NCBI RefSeq assembly: GCF_014641695.1
Contig: NZ_BMIF01000001.1
Coordinates: 620,001-684,000, forward strand
Reading direction: 5' to 3'
DNA: 64,000 nt
Origin: Nitratireductor aestuarii
Lineage (GTDB): Bacteria; Pseudomonadota; Alphaproteobacteria; Rhizobiales; Rhizobiaceae
In this document: one piece after another, positions 51,003 to 59,172 of the stretch
How positions within the stretch are numbered: the first letter of the stretch is position 1
Layout of the letters: the number at the start of each line of letters is the position of its first letter
Program-made: the position numbers and the translations under genes
The notes under the pieces: model-generated
Told to the model about the DNA's origin: nothing
Seen by the model: only the letters and a program-made list of their open reading frames with translations
The model's database searches: none

Positions 51003-52298
51003 CTAGTTCAGCGTGAAGCTTACACCTGCAGCAACGCCCCACTTGTCGCCAGTGGTTACACCGGTGAGGTTGGTGCGGATCCTCTGGTCCATGGAAGTGT
51101 ATCCCGCACCGAAGGCCATGGCGCCATAGTTGTTCCACACGCCACCGCCAGCGGCAATGCTGAGCTTGCCAGCACGGTCATCAAAGCGGAGGGAAGAGGC
51201 TGCCAGACCGACAGCGCCGGCCTTGCCCGCCTGGCTGTTGATCTCGGAGCTCAAGTTGGCGAGCCCACCGTTAAATTCCGCGCTCAGCTGCGACAGCCTG
51301 TCGTCCACCGCGCCGAAAGCAGAGCCGACATTGTCATAGCTTGTGCCCTGGATTTGATAGGATGGCGCGGAGATCGTGCCGTCGAGCTGCACGGTCGATC
51401 CGCCACCGAAGGCAGACGCGACGCTGCTGGAAATGGCATGGACCTGCGAACCATTCACTGCGTCATAGGAATTCGCTGCAACAGTTCCGGCGCGCACGTT
51501 ACGGATCAGCACGGGAGCATCGCCCACATCGCCCTGACCGAGCGTGATCTGCGTGTAATCAACTGCGCCACCCGTGGTGTCGTACTTGACCGCGGAGTCA
51601 CTCACCGCCCTTAGCTGCTTCACGTTGACCGCATCATTGTCCTGCGTACCAGAGGCGACACCCGTGATGGTGCGATTACCTGTCGCCGTGCCTATGGCAA
51701 CTTCGCCAACGCTCGACTCGGTGGCCGAGAGGCCAAAACCGTTATAGTTGCTTTCAGCCCCCCGCTTTGTCGTGGACTGGAAGCCAAGAGCCACCGAATT
51801 ATTGTGGCTAGCGACCGAATCCCTGCCGATAGCCGCCGCATTCGTGGTGTCGTCTGTAACCGACGCACGATGACCAACAGCGAGCGAACCAGAGGCTCCG
51901 TCACCAATTCTGGCTGCCTGACCGATCGCGGTGGATTCCTGAGAATTGGCACCAATAATTGCGGTGTTCCCGACAGCGGTGCTGCTGAACGAACCGCTGC
52001 CTATGTTGGACCGCGTTCCGATTGCGGTGCTGTCTCGCGCAGATCCTGTTCCCTGGCCGATTTTCGCATCAAAACCGAGGGCAGTGCTCTGTGAAGAATT
52101 GGGACCTACTTCCGCCCCGTAGCCAATTGCCGTCGACCACTCATTGCCAGGAGCAATGTTAGTCCAACCGTCGCCAATCGCAACGTTGGTGTTACTTCCC
52201 CCATCGTTAGCCCCAGCACCCGCTTGATATGCCTGTGCAGCGGTAGCGCTCAATGCCACGATCGCGCAGACAGCTGCGCCGTTTAGAAAACTCTTCAT
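51003..52298 (-). CDS. Trimeric autotransporter adhesin (YadA-like), compact
   Basis: 431 residues. Signal peptide 1-23 (ending ATAAQA). About residues 36-200 carry eight to nine repeats of roughly 16 residues, each with an S-T-A-I/V/L-G core (STAIGYG, STALGFD, STAIGTR ...), the YadA-like head. GTQDNDAVNVKQL is the HIM neck motif, followed by a short stalk with a second neck (YDAVNGSQVHAI). The C-terminal 75 residues form the membrane anchor; it ends VSFTLN rather than the usual terminal aromatic. Such proteins form trimers on the outer membrane and mediate adhesion. GAGGGGG precedes the start. Operon partner: the IalB-like gene downstream. Confidence 0.9.
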   Translation of the reverse strand: MKSFLNGAAVCAIVALSATAAQAYQAGAGANDGGSNTNVAIGDGWTNIAPGNEWSTAIGYGAEVGPNSSQSTALGFDAKIGQGTGSARDSTAIGTRSNIGSGSFSSTAVGNTAIIGANSQESTAIGQAARIGDGASGSLAVGHRASVTDDTTNAAAIGRDSVASHNNSVALGFQSTTKRGAESNYNGFGLSATESSVGEVAIGTATGNRTITGVASGTQDNDAVNVKQLRAVSDSAVKYDTTGGAVDYTQITLGQGDVGDAPVLIRNVRAGTVAANSYDAVNGSQVHAISSSVASAFGGGSTVQLDGTISAPSYQIQGTSYDNVGSAFGAVDDRLSQLSAEFNGGLANLSSEINSQAGKAGAVGLAASSLRFDDRAGKLSIAAGGGVWNNYGAMAFGAGYTSMDQRIRTNLTGVTTGDKWGVAAGVSFTLN

Positions 52299-52328
52299 GT
52301 CCCCCTCAACAGATCACCAAAAATTAAT

Positions 52329-52340
52329 ATGATTAATCAT
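52329..52340. promoter_or_regulatory. Perfect 12-bp palindrome upstream of the adhesin gene
   Basis: ATGATTAATCAT is perfectly self-complementary, 30 bp before the adhesin start codon in a markedly AT-rich patch. Its place is that of an operator; no regulator is known to me for it. Confidence 0.45.
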
Positions 52341-52529
52341 CCACATTATTATTGGTCATACAAGCAGCTGTCTGACATGCCCAATTTGTTTATTCGATGG
52401 TGTTGCGAATTCGCCATAAGCGTAGCCACATACTTCGAATGGAGGATAACCCTTCGCATCCTTCAGATAAGTTGGAACGCATCGCTCCGGGTTGGGTTGG
52501 GTGTACAACAGTCAACTGTGGAGGAATGA

Positions 52530-52871
52530 ATGTCCCCCGACGAACCACGAGACGGCAAACCCGGCACGACGGATCAGTTTCCCCGCTGGGAAGGCCCTGA
52601 AGAAAACCGCCCGTCCGGATACTTGCCCGCCAAAGACAATCCGGAGGGCAAGCCCGCCCGCGACATCGAGAAGGACTATCCCCTACCCGCATTCATCGAG
52701 AAACTGAGGCGGCTCGCCGATGCACTCGAGAACGGGCAGCGCTTCCAAATCGACATCGCCGGAGAACGCATCAACGTTCCCGCCCGCGCCCACTACAACA
52801 TTGCGTACGAACGCGGTGGCGGCGAAGAGGAGATCGAGTTCCAGATCACCTGGTCCGAGATCGAGCGCTAG
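52530..52871 (+). CDS. Amphi-Trp domain protein
   Basis: 113 residues. The first half is proline-rich and polar; the second (from about residue 52) reads FIEKLRRLADALENGQRF, then IAGERINVPARA, then EEIEFQITW, matching the amphi-Trp domain, a short domain of unknown function that ends with a conserved Trp. GGAGG sits five bases before the ATG. It diverges from the adhesin gene over 231 bp. Its stop codon is followed directly by a repeat unit. Confidence 0.75.
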   Translation: MSPDEPRDGKPGTTDQFPRWEGPEENRPSGYLPAKDNPEGKPARDIEKDYPLPAFIEKLRRLADALENGQRFQIDIAGERINVPARAHYNIAYERGGGEEEIEFQITWSEIER

Positions 52872-52918
52872 AGCAGTTCCTGGAACAGTGGGAACCGGTT
52901 TTCCGTACGGCACTGCGA
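52872..52918 (+). repeat. Intergenic palindromic repeat unit
   Basis: AGCAGTTCC..GTGGGAACCGG, then TTTTCCG and GGCACTGCG, the same unit as the tandem array at 55551-55707. It begins at the base after the TAG stop codon of the amphi-Trp gene. Confidence 0.8.
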
Positions 52919-52930
52919 GACAACGAAGAC

Positions 52931-52965
52931 GTAGAGCAGTTCAGAGTTTCTCTGAACTGCTCTAC
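52931..52965 (+). repeat. Perfect 16-bp-stem palindrome
   Basis: GTAGAGCAGTTCAGAG (52931-52946) and its exact complement (52950-52965) enclose a TTT loop. The arm opens with TAGAGCAGTTC, the same letters as the stop-codon junction of the neighbouring repeat unit. No T-run follows. Confidence 0.85.
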
Positions 52966-53051
52966 TGCGTTGCAGCTGACCGCCTGCCCACGTGTAACGT
53001 CGCTCACTACCCCTACTATCCATATTGCCATGCACCGAATTTGGGTTGAAC

Positions 53052-53345
53052 ATGGCGCAAACGGTGGTGGGGACCAACATGGGCGTTCGCAAATACGTTC
53101 AGTTTACGGATCTGTCGCATTGGGACGATGACAGCATTGTCGTCGTGCACGTTCTTCCAAGCGGAATGGCGAGGGTACGGCTGCGCACGGATCAGGATCA
53201 GTCGGAAGAACTGCCGTTGGGCGAGGCGCTGGAGCAGGCCCGATTCTCGCTTAATCTCCCGATTCGCGAGCAGGTGGCCGTCTACCTGGAAGACGATTCC
53301 CTATGGGAAGATCGCTACGGTGAACTCGTCCGCTACGAGGCGTGA
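53052..53345 (+). CDS. Small protein of unknown function
   Basis: 97 residues from the ATG giving MAQTVVGTNMGVRKYV; an upstream in-frame ATG at 53025 is also possible. No motif I recognise. The composition is acidic, with alternating beta-type segments (SIVVVHVLPSGMARVRL) and a helix (PLGEALEQARFSL). No membrane segment. It lies alone before tRNA-Gly, convergent with it. The codon pattern supports coding; function unknown. Confidence 0.6.
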   Translation: MAQTVVGTNMGVRKYVQFTDLSHWDDDSIVVVHVLPSGMARVRLRTDQDQSEELPLGEALEQARFSLNLPIREQVAVYLEDDSLWEDRYGELVRYEA

Positions 53346-53380
53346 TAGAGGGACGACGAGAAATTGGGGAGATCGAAGAC

Positions 53381-53454
53381 TGGAGCGGGTAGCGGGAATC
53401 GAACCCGCATATTCAGCTTGGAAGGCTGCTGCTCTACCATTGAGCTATACCCGC
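53381..53454 (-). tRNA. tRNA-Gly (TCC anticodon)
   Basis: Minus-strand cloverleaf: acceptor GCGGGTA, D arm TAGCTCAATGGTAGAGC, anticodon loop CTTCCAA giving TCC, T arm GCGGGTTCGATTCCCGC, encoded CCA. 10 bp downstream of tRNA-Tyr and probably in one transcript with it. Confidence 0.96.
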
Positions 53455-53464
53455 GTCCGGAAGA

Positions 53465-53549
53465 TGGTGGAGGGTGCTGGATTCGAACCAGCGTAGGCTG
53501 AGCCAACGGATTTACAGTCCGTCTCCTTTAACCACTCGGACAACCCTCC
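53465..53549 (-). tRNA. tRNA-Tyr (GTA anticodon)
   Basis: Minus-strand class II tRNA: acceptor GGAGGGT/ACCCTCC, D arm, anticodon loop CTGTAAA giving GTA, a long variable arm (TTGGCTCAGCCTAC), T arm GCTGGTTCGAATCCAGC, encoded CCA. It diverges from rlmB and pairs with tRNA-Gly. Confidence 0.96.
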
Positions 53550-53754
53550 ATAGCACTTGCCGGAACAAGTACTTAACTGGAAACAACCTTGCCGTTACGA
53601 AGCAATGTCGCCGTCCGGAATGGCCGCGTTATGGCGATCCAAAGCGCACCTGTCAACGGGGGGTGATGCAGAAATCGCAACAGCCGGGTTTCTTTTCACA
53701 GGGGGCTTCGCTTTTCACATAGGCGCAGCCCCATAGCTTCGCTATAGGGAGGTC

Positions 53755-54606
53755 ATGAGTGACGAAAAGAAATACACCACCCCCAAGGACAGCCACTATG
53801 CACGGCTGAGGCGCGCCCACCGCGACAACCAGTCGAAGGGCGAACCCCGCCGCCGCAACCGCCCGGCACTGCCCGGAACTGCCGCACCGGAAGGTCTCGT
53901 CCGCCTTTATGGGCTGCACACGGTTCGCGCGGCGATGGACAACCCGAAGCGGAAAATCCGCTCCATGTTCATCACGCGCAACGCCGCGCAGCGCATGGAG
54001 CTTGGCGATCCGGCCGCCCTGCCCTTCCCCGTGGAAATGGTAGAGCCGAAGGCGATCGACCTTCTGACGGGCACCGACGCCGTCCATCAGGGCGTGCTGA
54101 TCGAAGCAGAACCCTTGCGCCCCAAATCCTTGGCGGCATTGGGTGATACGCCGCTGGTGCTGGTCCTCGACCAGGTGACCGATCCGCACAATGTTGGCGC
54201 CATCATGCGCTCTGCCGTGGCATTCGGCGCTGGTGCGCTGATCACGACGGCCCGCCACAGCCCGGAAGAATCAGGCGTCCTGGCAAAGGCGGCCTCCGGC
54301 GCTCTGGAACACATCGACCATATCGAGGTCCGCAACCTCGCGGCAGCCATCGAAGAGCTGCATGGCCTCGGCTTCTTCACCGCCGGTCTTGATTCGGAAG
54401 GCCCTGCGATTCTCGAAGAGACGCTGCAGGGCGAGCGAATCGCGCTTGTGCTGGGCTCTGAAGGCAAGGGCCTACGCCAGAAGACGCGTGAGACCGTGAA
54501 GGCTCTTGCGCGGTTGGATATGCCGGGAGCGATCCGCTCGCTCAACGTTTCCAACGCAACCGCCGTGGCGCTCTACGTCGCCCGACGCACGCTTTCTGGC
54601 GCTTGA
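53755..54606 (+). CDS. rlmB: 23S rRNA (guanosine-2'-O)-methyltransferase RlmB (SpoU family)
   Basis: 283 residues. A basic N-terminal extension (about 40 residues) precedes the substrate-binding domain (VRLYGLHTVRAAMDN) and the SPOUT knot with DQVTDPHNVGAIMRSA, LVLGSEGKGLR and SLNVSNATAVALY, the three SpoU motifs. It methylates G2251 of 23S rRNA in E. coli. The AGGGAGG ribosome-binding site ends only two bases before the ATG, unusually close. It neighbours the tRNA-Tyr/Gly pair. Confidence 0.93.
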   Translation: MSDEKKYTTPKDSHYARLRRAHRDNQSKGEPRRRNRPALPGTAAPEGLVRLYGLHTVRAAMDNPKRKIRSMFITRNAAQRMELGDPAALPFPVEMVEPKAIDLLTGTDAVHQGVLIEAEPLRPKSLAALGDTPLVLVLDQVTDPHNVGAIMRSAVAFGAGALITTARHSPEESGVLAKAASGALEHIDHIEVRNLAAAIEELHGLGFFTAGLDSEGPAILEETLQGERIALVLGSEGKGLRQKTRETVKALARLDMPGAIRSLNVSNATAVALYVARRTLSGA

Positions 54607-54734
54607 ACCGACGGAACGCAACCAAACCACGCCTTTGAACGTTTTCCCGGCTAATCCTCCGCCCTGCGAAGGCAAGGCGGACTGTTGCTGTCGGGGAAAC
54701 GGGCGGTTCTCCGGGCAAGGCTGGAGAAAACTCA

Positions 54735-55550
54735 ATGGCGCCTCCTCGCTACTGGAAAGGCTATCTCAAGCTCTCGCTTGTGACCTGCGCGGTCTCGCTG
54801 ACGCCCGCCACCTCCCCTTCCGAGAAGATCCGGTTCCACACGATCAACAGCGAGACCGGCAACCGGGTGCGCAGCCGCTATGTGGATGCCGAGACCGGCA
54901 AGGTCGTATCCGACAAGGATCAGGCCAAGGGTTACGAGATCGAGGAAGGCCGCCAAATCATCCTGGAAGAGGATGAAATTGAGGCGGCCGCCGTCGAAAG
55001 CACCCGCACGATCAACATCGAGCAATTCGTGCCGGCCGATTCGATCGACTGGATCTGGTACGATTCGCCCTACTACCTCCTGCCCGAAGACGATGTAGCC
55101 GAAGAAGCCTTCGCGGTGATCCGCGAGGCCATGAAGGCAACTGATACGGTCGGCATCTCACGGCTGGTGCTCGCCCGTCGTGAGCGCGCCGTGATGCTTG
55201 TGCCCCGCGACAAGGGCATTGTGCTCTGGACGCTGCGATACGGTGATGAAGTCCGTGAGGCCGATGAAATCTACGGCAAGGCGCCGCAGAAGTCCGGCGA
55301 GAAGGAGATGGTTTCCCTCATCCAGACCCTGATCAAGGACAAGACGGTCAAATGGGAGCCTTCACTGGCGCAGGATCCTGTGCAGGATAAGCTCAAGGAC
55401 ATCATCGCAGCTAAGGAAAAGGACCAGAAGAAGAAGCCATCCAAGAAGAAGAAGGACGACGATGATGAAATTGAAACGCCCAACAATGTCGTCAGCATCA
55501 TGGATGCATTGAAACGATCGATCGACAAGGAAAAGAAGGGCAAGCGCTAA
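54735..55550 (+). CDS. ku: Ku protein, copy 1 (non-homologous end joining)
   Basis: 271 residues starting MAPPRYWKGYLKLSLVTCAV, the bacterial Ku N-terminus. The beta-barrel core (residues 1 to about 225) includes KIRFHTIN, then NIEQFVPADSID and YYLLPEDD. A lysine-rich tail (KEKDQKKKPSKKKK) follows, typical of Ku C-termini that bind DNA and ligase. Homodimeric Ku threads onto broken DNA ends and recruits LigD. It converges on ligD with three tandem repeats between. It differs clearly in sequence from copy 2. Confidence 0.94.
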   Translation: MAPPRYWKGYLKLSLVTCAVSLTPATSPSEKIRFHTINSETGNRVRSRYVDAETGKVVSDKDQAKGYEIEEGRQIILEEDEIEAAAVESTRTINIEQFVPADSIDWIWYDSPYYLLPEDDVAEEAFAVIREAMKATDTVGISRLVLARRERAVMLVPRDKGIVLWTLRYGDEVREADEIYGKAPQKSGEKEMVSLIQTLIKDKTVKWEPSLAQDPVQDKLKDIIAAKEKDQKKKPSKKKKDDDDEIETPNNVVSIMDALKRSIDKEKKGKR

Positions 55551-55707
55551 AGCAGTTCCAGGAAAAGTGGGAACCGGTTTTTCGTCTGGAACTGCGCGAG
55601 AAAAGTCAGTTCCAGGCAAAGTGGGAACTGGTTTTCCGTTCGGAACTGCGCGAGAAAAGCCAGTTCCAGGAAGTGGGAACCGGTTTTCCTATTGCAACTG
55701 CGATGTC
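55551..55707 (+). repeat. Three tandem copies of a 54-bp palindromic repeat
   Basis: CAGTTCCAGG starts at 55553, 55607 and 55661, an exact 54-bp period; each unit contains GTGGGAACCGGTTTTCC or a close variant and ends in GGAACTGCG-like sequence, so each can fold on itself. The third copy is a little shortened. The array begins right after the ku stop codon and fills most of the convergent gap to ligD, so it may act as a two-way terminator. Confidence 0.85.
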
Positions 55708-55722
55708 ATAAAGAACATCCGC

Positions 55723-58197
55723 TTACTTCTTCTTAGGCTTCGGCAGGGCCACCGCAGCCTTCCAGAAATCTTTCCATGGATCATCGACGGCAAGCCGTTG
55801 GACTGCATTCTCGACGGTGAAATAGGCGGGGCCAATGTCGGGGGAAAGCTCGTCCCAGGCCAGCGGCATCGAGACCGGAGCTCCATCTCGCGAACGGGTC
55901 GAATACGGCGCAACTGCGGTTGCCCCCCGCCCGTTGCGTAGGTAATCGATCAGGATCTTGCCCTTGCGCTTGGCCTTGGAAACCGTGGCCACGTAACGAG
56001 AACTATCGTCCTCCGCCATTGAGTCGGCAATCCCCTTGGCGAAGGCTTTCACATCTTCCCACGGGGCCTTGGGCTTGAGCGGCGCCACCACGTGCAGACC
56101 CTTTCCGCCCGAGGTCTTCACGAAGCTCTTGAGGCCGCAAGCTGCGAGCCTTTCGCGAACCTCGATCGCCGCTTCGATCACCTCCGGCCACTCGACGCCG
56201 GGACCCGGATCGAGATCCATGTTGATCCAGTCGGGCTTTTCGAGGTTCTTCAGATTCGCACCCCAGGGGTGGATTTCGAGCGTCCCGCCCTGCACGAGCC
56301 CGATCAGCCCCTTGAGGTCCTTGATGGCAATGACCGGTTCATCATCCTCCGGATCCTTGGCGAGGATGATGTCCTTCGATTGCCCCTTCCATGCATGTTT
56401 CTGGAAGAAGCATTGCCCTGCTGCACCGTCCGGGCAGCGCACCAGCGCCAGCGGCCGGTTCACGACGAAGCTTTCCATCCGCGGCCAGACCTGGACGTAA
56501 TACTCGGCAAGCCCCTGCTTGGTGACGCCTACATCCTCCCAGTAGACCCTATCCGGATGGGTAAGCCGGACGTCCGGCAGTTCGACTGGTTCCTGCACTG
56601 GTCCTCCCTCCGATTCTCGGACGATCTCCTGCGGGCTCTTGTCCTCCCGAAGACCCTGGAACGCCGCATGGCGGATGATATTGTCGGCGGTCCAGACCTG
56701 AAACTCAACTTCAGCCACGAGTTCCGGCTTCACGAACTGGAGGTTCTTGGCTTCCAGCGTTGTCAATTTTTTCTTTGTCGGAGTTTTGGCAGCCTTCAGT
56801 TTCGACAGCTTGCCGAACAGCTCCTTGGCCGTTTTCTGGGTGAAGCCCGTGCCAACGCGTCCGGCATAGATGAGATCGCCCTTGTCATAATAGCCAAGCG
56901 CCAGCGACCCGATGGCAGTGCTGGACGTGGTCGAAGGCGTATAGCCGATGATCACGAACTCCTGCCGCTTCGAACACTTGATCTTCAGCCAATTGCGCGA
57001 GCGACCGCTGCCATAGGCTGCGTCGGCAGTCTTCGAGATGATCCCTTCGAGGCTGAGCTTGCAGGCATGGTTGAGAACCGTCTGGCCGTCCTCCTCGAAA
57101 TGCTCGCTGAAGCGCAGTACCGGGTCTGCCGAATGCAGCAGAACCTGCAACGTGCGCTTCCGCTCAGTCAGCGGTGCACCCCGCAGGTCCATGCCATCAA
57201 GGTGGAGCAGGTCGAACGCATAATAGACCATTCGGTCGGTGCGCCCTTCCGAAAGATCTGCCTGCAGGCTGGAAAAGCTCGCAACCGCGCCATCGCCTTC
57301 GACGATAACCTCGCCGTCAAGGATCGCCTCATCCACCGGCAACTTCTTCAACGCATTCGCCAGATCCTTGCCGAACCGCTCCGTCCAGTCGAGCCCGCTC
57401 CGGGTAAAGAGTTTTACCTTACCCTTCTGGATATGCGCCTGGATACGATAGCCATCGAACTTGATCTCGTGGAGCCATTTCGCGCCCGATGGCGGCGTCT
57501 TGGCGAGCGTGGCAAGCGCGGGCTCAATGAAGCCCGGCCACTTTGCCTTTTTGGCCTTGGCTGGGATGGGAAGCGCGGTCTCTTCCGTCTTGAGCTTGCC
57601 CTTTTTGGAAGACCAGCCGGGCTTCTCGTCAGCCACTTCCTCGACAACCCGTCCGGTCTTCACGGACTCCGGACGCTCCTCAAGGATATCGGGCTCGCCT
57701 TCGGCACGGGCGAATTCGTCGGTCGCCTTGATCAGCAGCCAGTTTTCCTTTTCGCCCTTCTTCTGACCCATCCGGACGAGATGCCACTCGCCAGACAGCT
57801 TCTCGCCCTTGAGGCGGAAGTCGATATGACCCTTGGCATAGCCCTTCTTGAGGTCGCCGACCGGCTCCCAGGTGCCACGATCCCAGACAATGACGGTGCC
57901 GCCGCCATATTCGCCCTTCGGGATCGTCCCTTCAAAGCTGCCGTATTCAAGCGGGTGATCTTCCACATGGACGGCGAGCCGCTTTTCGCCCGGCACGAGG
58001 CTCGGCCCCTTGGTGACGGCCCAGCTTTTCAGCACACCGTCCATCTCGAGGCGCAGATCGTAGTGCAGCCGCCGCGCCGCATGTTTCTGTATGACGAAGC
58101 TGAGCTCTGCAGCCTTCTTGCGCCGCCGTGTTGAAGCGCCGCGTGGTTCGGGCGTGGAGCCAAAATTGCGTTTGCTGTGATAGGTCTCGAGCGCCAT
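55723..58197 (-). CDS. ligD: Multifunctional ATP-dependent DNA ligase LigD
   Basis: 824 residues with domain order phosphoesterase (about 1-185, KHAARRLHYDLRLEMDGVLK and the SGEWHLVRM His139), ligase (about 215-520, nucleotidyl-transfer motif EIKFDGYRIQ with Lys246) and polymerase/primase (about 550-824, DLDPGPG near 663, TSGGKGLHVVAPL). All three activities look intact. It trims, fills and seals Ku-bound double-strand breaks. The ATG follows the TAA of ku copy 2 with no gap, so the two genes form a translationally coupled operon. Confidence 0.96.
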   Translation of the reverse strand: MALETYHSKRNFGSTPEPRGASTRRRKKAAELSFVIQKHAARRLHYDLRLEMDGVLKSWAVTKGPSLVPGEKRLAVHVEDHPLEYGSFEGTIPKGEYGGGTVIVWDRGTWEPVGDLKKGYAKGHIDFRLKGEKLSGEWHLVRMGQKKGEKENWLLIKATDEFARAEGEPDILEERPESVKTGRVVEEVADEKPGWSSKKGKLKTEETALPIPAKAKKAKWPGFIEPALATLAKTPPSGAKWLHEIKFDGYRIQAHIQKGKVKLFTRSGLDWTERFGKDLANALKKLPVDEAILDGEVIVEGDGAVASFSSLQADLSEGRTDRMVYYAFDLLHLDGMDLRGAPLTERKRTLQVLLHSADPVLRFSEHFEEDGQTVLNHACKLSLEGIISKTADAAYGSGRSRNWLKIKCSKRQEFVIIGYTPSTTSSTAIGSLALGYYDKGDLIYAGRVGTGFTQKTAKELFGKLSKLKAAKTPTKKKLTTLEAKNLQFVKPELVAEVEFQVWTADNIIRHAAFQGLREDKSPQEIVRESEGGPVQEPVELPDVRLTHPDRVYWEDVGVTKQGLAEYYVQVWPRMESFVVNRPLALVRCPDGAAGQCFFQKHAWKGQSKDIILAKDPEDDEPVIAIKDLKGLIGLVQGGTLEIHPWGANLKNLEKPDWINMDLDPGPGVEWPEVIEAAIEVRERLAACGLKSFVKTSGGKGLHVVAPLKPKAPWEDVKAFAKGIADSMAEDDSSRYVATVSKAKRKGKILIDYLRNGRGATAVAPYSTRSRDGAPVSMPLAWDELSPDIGPAYFTVENAVQRLAVDDPWKDFWKAAVALPKPKKK

Positions 58198-59040
58198 TTA
58201 GCTCGCTTTCCGGCGTGTTGACGCTGCCTTGCTGTTTGAAGCCGCGCGTTTGCCCTCCACCGCCTTGGCGGCTTTCGCGCTCTCGCGCAGGGCATCGAGC
58301 AGATTGACGACCTTGGCCTCGCGCTTGCGCGGCGGCACCTTGATCTCCTTGCCCTCGGCTTTCGCCTTGATGAGATCGGCCAGCGCCTGATCGTAGCGGT
58401 CATCGAAGCTGCGCGGATCGAAACTGCCCATCTTCGTTTCGATGATGTGCTTCGCCAGATCGAGCATCTCGCCTTCGATCTTCATCTCAGGCAGTTCCTT
58501 GAAGATCTCCTCGGCGAGCCGTACCTCATAATCGTAGTTGAGCGTGTTGGCGACGAGCCCCTCGCCTTCGGGCCGCAGGATCAATGTCCGCGCCTTCTTG
58601 AAGAGCACGGCCTTGCCGACGGCGGCCACCTTCTGGCGTTTCATGCCCTCGCACAGCACTGCAAAGGTCTCGCCCAGAATGCCGCCGGAGGAAGCCAGAT
58701 AATACGGCTTGTCGAAGAAGACCGTGTCGACATCCTCAGCCGGCACAAACCCTTCGATGGTGATGGTCTTGTCGTTGTTGGGGAGAGCTGCGGCGATCTC
58801 GTCCGGGTGCAGGATGATGTACTGGCCCTCGCCAGTCTCATAGCCTTTCACCTGGTGCTCGCGATCAACGACCTTGGACGTATCCTCGTCGATATACTCG
58901 CGGCTGACCCGGTTGCCTGTCTTTCGATTGATAATGTGAAAGGAGATCCTCTTCGAGGTCGTCGCCCCGGCATAAAGAGAGATCGGCAGAGCCAGCTCAG
59001 CCAGCTTTATATAACCCTTCCACGTCGCTCGTGGCGCCAT
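58198..59040 (-). CDS. ku: Ku protein, copy 2 (operon with ligD)
   Basis: 280 residues from the ATG giving MAPRATWKGYIKLAEL; an in-frame ATG five codons upstream is the alternative. The core contains KRISFHIINRKTGNRV and TIEGFVPAEDVDTVFFDKPY; the tail (KAAKAVEGKRAASNSKAAST) is basic but Ala-rich, unlike the poly-lysine tail of copy 1. Co-expression with LigD makes this the likely partner of the ligase, while copy 1 may be separately regulated, as seen in rhizobia with several Ku proteins. Confidence 0.94.
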   Translation of the reverse strand: MAPRATWKGYIKLAELALPISLYAGATTSKRISFHIINRKTGNRVSREYIDEDTSKVVDREHQVKGYETGEGQYIILHPDEIAAALPNNDKTITIEGFVPAEDVDTVFFDKPYYLASSGGILGETFAVLCEGMKRQKVAAVGKAVLFKKARTLILRPEGEGLVANTLNYDYEVRLAEEIFKELPEMKIEGEMLDLAKHIIETKMGSFDPRSFDDRYDQALADLIKAKAEGKEIKVPPRKREAKVVNLLDALRESAKAAKAVEGKRAASNSKAASTRRKAS

Positions 59041-59172
59041 GGTACGCACTCCCACAACAATGCAGAAGAACGCAGACAGTATAAAGAGGTTCCATCACTG
59101 CCATATAGAACCACTTTGCCGGCGCATATCTTTGCCGCCGGTAAGCAATATTTGCACGTGACTCGGGTCCTG

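Noticed and set aside
55551-55707. Possible CRISPR array (three evenly spaced repeats)
   Set aside because: The whole 54-bp unit is repeated with no unique spacers, and there are no cas genes nearby.
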